From Pirellulales bacterium (GTDB lineage Bacteria; Planctomycetota; Planctomycetia; Pirellulales; Lacipirellulaceae), in contig JAICUM010000005.1 in NCBI GenBank assembly GCA_025935855.1, positions 1-34,533 on the forward strand: DNA of 34,533 bases. The letters run 5' to 3'. Each line of letters opens with the position of its first letter. Within the stretch, counting starts at the first letter, position 1. The notes under the pieces were generated by a model. That model made no database searches. It was not told the origin of the DNA and worked only from the letters and a program-made list of their open reading frames with translations. The position numbers and the translations under genes were made by a program. Positions 19,009 to 25,536 of this stretch are shown piece by piece.

Positions 19009-20310
19009 ATGACGAGACCAGTCACCCGGAAAATCATCCGCCACTTGGTTGCTGCGATCGGCGTCTTGTCTATTTCAGCCTCAAGCGTGCTTCACGCGGC
19101 CTCGTGGTCCCAGTTCCAAGGCGATGCCGCTCATTCCGGGCATATAGATGCAACAATCAATGCTCAGTCACTACACCCGCTTTGGACGCTTAGCAAACAG
19201 GATCTAGGCGCCCAGGGAATCGTGGGCGGCGTCGTCACGTCTCCGGGACGCATCTACCTGACTGCGGCGGTAAGCGGCTCGGCGCCCTACGACGTCATCG
19301 CCGTGAACGCTCAAGACAAAAGTGTTTCTTGGCGGACCGGTTTCGCACCCTATTTCGGCGCGCTGTCAGAACCCTCATTCGGGAACCAAACAATCTATGT
19401 GCACCAATGGGGACATTCGGGCATCTCAGGCGGCAACGCCTCTCAATATCCTTACGTGTGGGGTCTCGACGCCGCCACCGGCGCCAAGAAGTTCGGCACC
19501 AGCCATTCCGGCCAGTGGAGCAGTGGAAGTCGTCCTACCGTTGACGGAAACCAGGTGTTTGCGGCGGGCGGCTACTACGGCGGCTTGGATGCCTACGATT
19601 CTTCGTCAGGGAGCAGAGAGTGGTTTGCGAATGTGAACCAGCAATACGGCTGGATCCCCGCCGCTGACGCCAATCGCGTTTACGTCTACATGGGTTCGGC
19701 CTCGGCGAGCCCCGGGCCGCAGATCGGCACTCTTTTCGGATACGATCGCAGTAGCGGAGCGCGGACCGTTTCGATCGTGAATGGGGACGACCGGTTCACG
19801 ACGTACAACGGAACGCCATTCGTCGGCGGTCAAAACGACGTGCTGGCCTTCACAGTCGGTTCGGCCGGATACACGCTCGTTAGCTTCAATGTGGCGAACA
19901 ATTCTGTGAACTGGCGGACGCCTGGAAATTTTTCTAGTTATCTAGCCGTCGATGATGGTTTGCTATTTGTTCCAAACGGCATCGAACTGACCGTCTTGAG
20001 CGAATCAACTGGGAGCCAGTTGCAACACTGGTTTGCGCCGCCAGGCGAATCGCTCGATGGGAATCTCGTCGTCACCGACAATATTGTCTTTGTTGCGACT
20101 TCCGGTGGAAGCTACGGCATCGATCGATCAAGCATGCAGACAGTTTGGCACTCGACGATCAAGGGCGAACTGGCATTTGGCGACGGGATGCTGCTGATTA
20201 CGAATCCCAACGCGGTTTACGCGTTCGCTGTTCCCGAGGCGCCGAGTTTCGTTTTAGCGATAATGCCGATCGCGGCGTTGATTGGTCTTCGGCGACGACG
20301 CTCCTGCTGA
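19009..20310 (+). CDS. PQQ-like beta-propeller exported protein with PEP-CTERM-like C-terminus
   Basis: Shine-Dalgarno AAAGGAGGG upstream of ATG at 19009; SWSQFQGDAAHSGHIDATINAQSLHPLWTL..; GLDAATGAKKFGT..; C-terminus VPEAPSFVLAIMPIAALIGLRRRRSC. Confidence 0.82.
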   Translation: MTRPVTRKIIRHLVAAIGVLSISASSVLHAASWSQFQGDAAHSGHIDATINAQSLHPLWTLSKQDLGAQGIVGGVVTSPGRIYLTAAVSGSAPYDVIAVNAQDKSVSWRTGFAPYFGALSEPSFGNQTIYVHQWGHSGISGGNASQYPYVWGLDAATGAKKFGTSHSGQWSSGSRPTVDGNQVFAAGGYYGGLDAYDSSSGSREWFANVNQQYGWIPAADANRVYVYMGSASASPGPQIGTLFGYDRSSGARTVSIVNGDDRFTTYNGTPFVGGQNDVLAFTVGSAGYTLVSFNVANNSVNWRTPGNFSSYLAVDDGLLFVPNGIELTVLSESTGSQLQHWFAPPGESLDGNLVVTDNIVFVATSGGSYGIDRSSMQTVWHSTIKGELAFGDGMLLITNPNAVYAFAVPEAPSFVLAIMPIAALIGLRRRRSC

Positions 20311-20393
20311 GCGGCCCGGAGTGTACCAGCTTCCGGCTCGACGGCGCCTCGCCTTCCCATGGCTCAGGCGCGTCGGTCGTTGCCGTGCTGGGC

Positions 20394-21023
20394 TTAGGCC
20401 GCCTTCGTCGGGAGTTCATAGACGGTGACGGGGATGTTGCGGGCGGAGAGTTCTTCGGCGATGAGGGGTTCGATTTGTTCCCAGCGGCCGCCGGCGAGGC
20501 CGCAGCCGATACAGGACATGTGGACGGAGGCGCTTGTCGTGAGTGCGACGTCGCCGACGCGGCGCAGGCCGGCGCGAACGGCGTCGTAACGGATGGGCGG
20601 CGTGGCTTGTTGGCTGGTCAGGCAACACAAAAAACAAACCCGAAGCGTCAGCGAGGGAATTCACCCCCGGCCCTCGCTTACGCAGCGGCTAGTGTGCGCG
20701 AACCGGTCTCGCCTACGCAGCGGCAAATATCCGTGAAGCCAACCCTCGCTTACGCATCGGGTTAGTATCCGTGCTGGCCGATCAGGTTGGCTACGGTGAT
20801 TTCCGGTTCGACCTGGACGAACTGAACTTCGCCGAGCTCGAACGGCTGTGATTCCTTGCCGGCGTGCCACGCGCGGTAACACTGCTCGGGTTCCGACCAA
20901 CGGCGGGAAATCGCGACGACGAATCCGCGTCCCCAGCCGCCGATGTCGTTGCAGATGTGGACGATGATCTTTTGCTGTGGCGTCTGGGCGAGTGGCGTCG
21001 CCGGCTTTGTAGAGGATTTCCAT
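20394..21023 (-). pseudogene. Macro-domain protein, copy 2: frameshifted and interrupted by a repeat element
   Basis: N-terminus MEILYKAGDATRPDA (ATG at 21023). A 2-nt deletion relative to copy 1 near 20974 shifts the frame. The 5' half ends at GQHG near 20773. The 3' half resumes near 20628 as SQQATPPIRYDAVRAGLRRVGDVALTTSASVHMSCIGCGLAGGRWEQIEPLIAEELSARNIPVTVYELPTKAA*. Confidence 0.78.
20637..20763. repeat. 127-bp repeat element with near-perfect 21-bp terminal inverted repeats
   Basis: AACCCGAAGCGTCAGCGAGGG (20637-20657) against CCCTCGCTTACGCATCGGGTT (20743-20763), 19/21 complementary. Two further internal copies: CCCTCGCTTACGCAGCGG (20671) and TCTCGCCTACGCAGCGG (20707). Confidence 0.8.
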
Positions 21024-21027
21024 GGCG

Positions 21028-21088
21028 CAAGTGTAGTCGTCTCGCTCCGCGAGACGAAGCCTCTCGCGGAGCGAGAGGCCTACACTTG
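21028..21088. repeat. REP-like palindromic element, copy 1 (3' flank of RAYT)
   Basis: CAAGTGTAG ... CTACACTTG outer arms enclosing hairpins CGTCTCGC-TCC-GCGAGACG and CCTCTCGC-GGA-GCGAGAGG. Confidence 0.9.
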
Positions 21089-21097
21089 ACGAGATGG

Positions 21098-21826
21098 CTA
21101 CAATTGCTTCGCGTAGTGACGGTAATCGCCGGGATGAAGCTTGGCGCGCGTTGGATTGTCGCGAATGTACTTCCGAAGGCGCTCGAATTGCTCGACGGAT
21201 CGCACCAAGTGGTCGAAATCGTCTATTTGCCAGAACCGGCCGCGGCGGCGGAGGGCGCGATTGAGCTTCGTGGCCGTATAACGCTTCCATGACTCGCACT
21301 GCTGGAGCATGGCGTCCGCATCTGGAAACGCCGCCAAAATATGGACGTGGTTTGGCATGACGACGAAATCGGTCAGATCATAGCGCTCGCCGTCGAAATG
21401 CTGCAAGCTGTCAGCAACGATTTGAGAATGCTCTGGCTTACGCAGCACACAAGCGCCATGGCACTCGTCCAGCCGGTCGTTCCAACGATTCGAGAACTTG
21501 ATCTGAAATTCCCGAAGCAGAGCGGGACCAAGCGACTTCAGAAGCTCGCGCAAGTGTAGCCGTCTCTCTCCGAGAGACGAACCCTCTCGCGGCGCGAGAG
21601 GCCTACACTTGGCGAGATGGCTCGCCTCAATTCCATGCCGCCTCAGCCACTCATCACGCTCGGCAAGCCACTCATTGAGCACCGCTTCTGGAATCGAATC
21701 CCACGTCCGCCACGTGATGAAGGCAATCGTCCCGGCCTGCGACCAGTGCGGAAGGCGCCGCTCGATGACGGCGTAGTCTTGCTTGGGATCAAAGACTTGA
21801 ATGCGCGATTGCAGAGGTTCAGACAT
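21098..21826 (-). mobile_element. REP-associated tyrosine transposase (RAYT, Y1/HUH transposase family)
   Basis: MSEPLQSRIQVFDPKQDYAVIERRLPHWSQAGTIAFITWRTWDSIPE..DECHGACVLRKPEHSQIVADSLQHFDGERYDLTDFVVMPNHVHIL (HUH motif)..LRKYIRDNP (candidate catalytic Tyr). The tracked ORF extends to a TTG at 21868 inside the flanking REP. Confidence 0.92.
21551..21611. repeat. REP-like palindromic element, copy 2, inside the RAYT coding sequence
   Basis: CAAGTGTAG-c-CGTCTCTC-TCC-GAGAGACG-aa-CCCTCTCGCGGCGCGAGAGG-CCTACACTTG. Encodes AKCRPLAPREGSSLGERRLHLRE in frame. Confidence 0.9.
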
Positions 21827-21865
21827 CGCTACAGTGTAACAAGCTCGCCGAGGCATATCGTCGCG

Positions 21866-21984
21866 CAAGTGTAGACGTCTCGCTCCGCGAGACGAATCTC
21901 AACTCGCGAAGCGAGATCTAAAAGCTGAATCGCCGCTTCGCGTGGCGAAGCGGACCCTCTCGCGGAACGAGAGGGCTACACTTG
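21866..21984. repeat. REP-like element, copy 3, expanded to about 119 bp with extra internal hairpins (5' flank of RAYT)
   Basis: Outer arms CAAGTGTAG (21866-21874) and CTACACTTG (21976-21984); inner hairpins CGTCTCGCTCCGCGAGACG, CTCGCGAAGCGAG, CCGCTTCGCGTGGCGAAGCGG, CCCTCTCGCGGAACGAGAGGG. Confidence 0.88.
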
Positions 21985-22043
21985 CGCGCTCGCCGAGCCA
22001 TTTCCGCGCGGACGTAGAGATTCCGACTTAATTGCATCGAGCA

Positions 22044-22475
22044 TTAGGCTGAATGACGTTCAGCTATCGCCAAGATCGTGCGACCTTCATTTTCGCTAAC
22101 CCGAAAATTCGTGCCTTGCTGAAAACCCTTGAAGATTGAAAGTTCTTGCAAGGAATCAATGGACTGGAGCTCGGAGATCGGTAAGTCCGTGCGATGCGTT
22201 AGCTTTCCAGTGACACGACAACGTGCCTCAGTGTCACGTTCCACCCAGTACTGTTGTTCCGCTTCCAATTCTGCCATTTCTTGTGGACTGGAATCCACGC
22301 GCATGACGGCACGGATGCAACGCTGAGGTCCCGTTTCCATCAGAAACGCGGTATCACCTGGAGCGATTTCATTCTTGTACCGCGTTACGAGCCAACTCGT
22401 CTCGTTCATTGGATCAGCCACGCGATCGGATAACCGATAGCGTTTAGGATCACACTTAAATATCCAATAGCTCAT
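22044..22475 (-). CDS. EVE domain-containing protein (PUA-like fold)
   Basis: MSYWIFKCDPKRYRLSDRVADPMNETSWLVTRYKNEIAPGDTAFLMETGPQRCIRAVMRV...; EVE-family start and core. Confidence 0.8.
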   Translation of the reverse strand: MSYWIFKCDPKRYRLSDRVADPMNETSWLVTRYKNEIAPGDTAFLMETGPQRCIRAVMRVDSSPQEMAELEAEQQYWVERDTEARCRVTGKLTHRTDLPISELQSIDSLQELSIFKGFQQGTNFRVSENEGRTILAIAERHSA

Positions 22476-22496
22476 AACGCGGCTCGATTCCTTTTC

Positions 22497-22709
22497 TTAC
22501 GGCCGCTCAAGTCCTAGACCCGCGCAGGAACCATAAGTGCGGTTCAAAAACTCGTGCCAGTCCAATTGATTCCCGTCGGCGCCGGATTGGCGGAGGGGCT
22601 GAATCGTCACGACGACGCCACGCTTGGCTTCGCTTGGACCAAGATTCACTTGGACGTTTAGCACGCCGTCGGGGCCGATTTGGAAGTGGAATTGGAGAGG
22701 CTGAGTCAT
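22497..22709 (-). CDS. Small protein resembling antitoxins of PIN-domain TA pairs
   Basis: MTQPLQFHFQIGPDGVLNVQVNLGPSEAKRG..DWHEFLNRTYGSCAGLGLERP; the TYGSCAGxxLERP tail resembles antitoxin C-termini. Confidence 0.5.
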   Translation of the reverse strand: MTQPLQFHFQIGPDGVLNVQVNLGPSEAKRGVVVTIQPLRQSGADGNQLDWHEFLNRTYGSCAGLGLERP

Positions 22710-22801
22710 CTGAAGGACCCAAGAAGTTCTAGGCGAGGGTGGCGGGTGCGGTCACTAATCCCTCCCCTAACCCCTCCCTTCGAGGGTGGGGGAACATTGA
22801 G

Positions 22802-22884
22802 CGGAGGGCACGGGACTCGAACCCGCAACCGGTTGCCCGGCACCTGAATTCCAATCAGGCTGCTAGCCAATTCGCTTACCCTCC
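22802..22884 (-). tRNA. tRNA-Ser (anticodon GGA)
   Basis: Acceptor GGAGGGT/GCCCTCC; anticodon arm CCTGA-TTGGAAT-TCAGG; long variable arm GCCGGGCAACCGGT; T-arm GCGGGTTCGAGTCCCGT (class II tRNA). Confidence 0.93.
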
Positions 22885-22888
22885 GGAG

Positions 22889-22913
22889 AGCTTCAATGTA
22901 GGACATTGAAGCT
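22889..22913. repeat. Perfect 11-bp inverted repeat between rho and tRNA-Ser
   Basis: AGCTTCAATGT-AGG-ACATTGAAGCT. Confidence 0.7.
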
Positions 22914-23125
22914 TAGCTGTCAGCGGTCAGCCAGATGGGAGGATGCTGGATGCTCGGCATTAGACGAGGCGCGGAAGGGCGTCAGGCGGCATGTACCCGG
23001 CGCTTCACCCCTCCCTATCCCTCCCCATCAAGGGGAGGGGACCGGAAGAACTCTTTCCCATCCCCAGTCGAGCGCCGCTCAGCATCGACGATGAGGGGAT
23101 CTTCTGGCTGAAAGCTGACAGCTTC

Positions 23126-24442
23126 CTAATCCATATTGCTGCCCTGAATCAGTTGCACGAACTCGGCGTTCGATTTGAACTTGCCGAGCTTGCTGGTGAG
23201 CTGCTCCATCGCGTCCACATGATGCATTGAGGACAGCGTCCGCCGCAGCATCGTGGTGGCGTGCAGCATTTCGCCGGGGAGCAGCTTTTCTTCGCGGCGG
23301 GTGCCGGATTGCTCGATGTCGATCGCGGGCCAGACGCGGCGGTCGGCGAGCTTGCGGTCGAGCACGAGCTCCATGTTGCCGGTGCCTTTGAACTCCTGGA
23401 AGATCAGCTCGTCCATGCGGCTGCCGGTGTCGATGAGGGCCGTGCCGCAGATGGTGAGCGAGCCGCCTTCTTCGAACGCGCGGGCCGTGGCGAACAGCTT
23501 CTTGGGAATGTCCATCGCCTTGATATCGACGCCGCCGCTCATCGTGCGGCCGGTATTGCCGACCCACTTGTTGAACGCGCGGGCGAGCCGCGTGATCGAG
23601 TCGAGCAGCAGGAACACGTCCTTGCCCATCTCGGCGAGACGCTGTGCGCGAGCGATGGTGAGCTGAGCTAGGCGGACGTGGCTCTCCACGTCGCGGTCCA
23701 GGCTCGAAGCAAAGACTTCGCCGTTCACGTTGCGGCGCATGTCGGTCACTTCTTCGGGCCGCTCGTCGATCAACAGGACAATCACCGTGAGCTTCGGATA
23801 GTTTTTCGAGATCGCCTGGCTGACCTGTTGCATGAGCACGGTCTTGCCGGTGCGCGGCGGGGCGACGATCAGCGCCCGCTGGCCCTTGCCCAGGGGCGTG
23901 AGCAGATCCATCACCCGCGTGGTGAGCGGCTGCGGGCCGGTTTCCAGGCGGAGCCATTCTTCGGGATTGATCGGCGTGAGCTGGTCGAACGTTTTGACGT
24001 TCAGGTAGTCTTCCGGCGCCATGCCGTCGACGTCGAGGATTTCACGCAGGCGCGGACCCTGCTGCTTGCGGTGGTGCTGGACCATGCCGCTGATGAGCAC
24101 GCCCTCGCGCAGACCGAACTTCTCGATCATCGTGCCGGGCACGAAGGGATCGGTGCGTTCGCGATTGAATCCGGTGGACGGATCGCGGAGAAAGCCGTAG
24201 CCGTTGGGGTGCATTTCGAGCACGCCCGAGCCGGGGGTGAGAGGCATGTAGCCGTCGCCCCCGCCGCCGCCTTCGGGGCCCGGCTCGTAGTCGCGGCGCT
24301 GGTCGTAATAGCGGCGCCGCTGACCCCCGCCCCGGCCGCCCTGACGGTTGCCGTTGCGATACCCGCCGCCGCCTTGCTGTTGTTGATTGTTGTTATTCCG
24401 CCCGCGGTACCGACCGCCCTGGCGTTGGTGCTTCTTTCCCAT
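23126..24442 (-). CDS. rho: Transcription termination factor Rho with Gly/Arg/Asn/Gln-rich N-terminal extension
   Basis: GSGVLEMHPNGYGFLRDP, PLGKGQRALIVAPPRTGKTVLMQQ (P-loop), LLIDERPEEVTDM, DSITRLARAFN; start MGKKHQRQGGRYRGRNNNNQQQQGGGG. Confidence 0.97.
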   Translation of the reverse strand: MGKKHQRQGGRYRGRNNNNQQQQGGGGYRNGNRQGGRGGGQRRRYYDQRRDYEPGPEGGGGGDGYMPLTPGSGVLEMHPNGYGFLRDPSTGFNRERTDPFVPGTMIEKFGLREGVLISGMVQHHRKQQGPRLREILDVDGMAPEDYLNVKTFDQLTPINPEEWLRLETGPQPLTTRVMDLLTPLGKGQRALIVAPPRTGKTVLMQQVSQAISKNYPKLTVIVLLIDERPEEVTDMRRNVNGEVFASSLDRDVESHVRLAQLTIARAQRLAEMGKDVFLLLDSITRLARAFNKWVGNTGRTMSGGVDIKAMDIPKKLFATARAFEEGGSLTICGTALIDTGSRMDELIFQEFKGTGNMELVLDRKLADRRVWPAIDIEQSGTRREEKLLPGEMLHATTMLRRTLSSMHHVDAMEQLTSKLGKFKSNAEFVQLIQGSNMD

Positions 24443-25176
24443 GCGAATCAAGATTCCTGATACTTGCAGAGATGGCCGTGGTTCGGCCGATGGAGTTGGC
24501 GCCTTCGTGGCGTGGATCGAAAAAGAGTTCACTCAGCGACTGTGAGGCGATGTCGGCGTACACGCGCACGCCCTCAGTTAGAAAATGACACGCTCGTCGC
24601 CTGATATGCACTGCTCCTCGTGCTCATGCGTGCGTCGAAATTGACCAGCCAAGTGAATGACGTTCGGCCAAAGGGGCTGGCAGCATCTGGTGCTTCGACC
24701 CACTGGCTTAGCGCGCATCACCAATCCTGATGCAGCGCTGTGAACGCTTCGAGAAAACCTCGCTGAGCCACCTCGACGACAGTAACCGCCGAAACCGTGC
24801 CAGCGCAGCCATCCTCGCTGGAGGGCTGAGCCGCGTATGTGCGAAGTGCGACGACCGTGGTGGGCGCCGCGCGAATGAAATCCGCGTGCCAAATTTGGCA
24901 GCCGCGACTGGTGGCCGGCGGGCGCTTCGGCGGTGAAGATTCACCCCGCGCTCGCAGCACGCAGCCGCTGGAGATCGCTTCTTGCGCATCGTGAGCAAAA
25001 CATGCGCCCACGACAGGCTAACGAACTCGTCCCCGATCCCCCGTCAGACGCCGAAAACCGCTGGGCGTTCTTGGGGCAGCCAAAACTGGCTTCAAGAGCC
25101 TGCGGCAAAACTGCCAGCAGGGTTCTGAACTACGCGCTAATAATAGTCCCTACGGAACCCTTGTCAAGCTGGTTCG

Positions 25177-25238
25177 CAAGTGTAGGCCTCTCGCTCCGCG
25201 AGAGGCAATCATCTCGCGGAGCGAGATGGCTACACTTG
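25177..25238. repeat. REP-like palindromic element, copy 4 (about 3.2 kb from the RAYT gene)
   Basis: CAAGTGTAG-g-CCTCTCGC-TCC-GCGAGAGG-caatc-ATCTCGC-GGA-GCGAGAT-gg-CTACACTTG. Confidence 0.9.
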
Positions 25239-25536
25239 CGCTCCGCAAAAGCCTTACCCGCGAACGCTAGAAGCCCATAATTTCGCCAGATCTCCTTTAG
25301 TATCAGTATTTTATGGATCGATGGCGGCCGGTCGGGCTCTTATTCAAGCCCTCATGCCAGCAGCGGCAAAACCGAAAAATCCCGCCCAATCGGCGCCTTC
25401 CGCCAAAGCCGCAACCGCCCGCATGCCGATGTTGGCGAAGGCGAGCAGGCGTCCGCACGCGCTTCACGGGCGAAATTGCCGGCGCCCTCGTCGCTCGTCT
25501 GAGCACTCTTCACACGCAAACGCGGATGGATTCGCC

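Noticed and set aside
20637-20763. Possible CRISPR array (repeated CCCTCGCxTACGCAxCGG units)
   Set aside because: Units are in mixed orientation with irregular short spacing and variable sequence; no cas genes. Better explained as a MITE-like or planctomycete intergenic repeat.
20661-21299. 212-aa minus ORF containing MEILYKAGDATRPDA and TRCVSEG
   Set aside because: It is a chimera of an out-of-frame RAYT tail, the REP, the frameshifted macro pseudogene and the 127-bp repeat, not a real gene.
21028-21984. REP elements as intrinsic terminators
   Set aside because: No T-tracts follow the hairpins, one lies inside a CDS, and all share the fixed CAAGTGTAG outer arms, which fits a REP family better.
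24578-25011. Overlapping minus-strand ORFs upstream of rho (24578..24892, 24708..24998, 24718..25011)
   Set aside because: Three frames are open over the same DNA and none shows a confident domain. Could be a degraded gene, but I cannot support a call.
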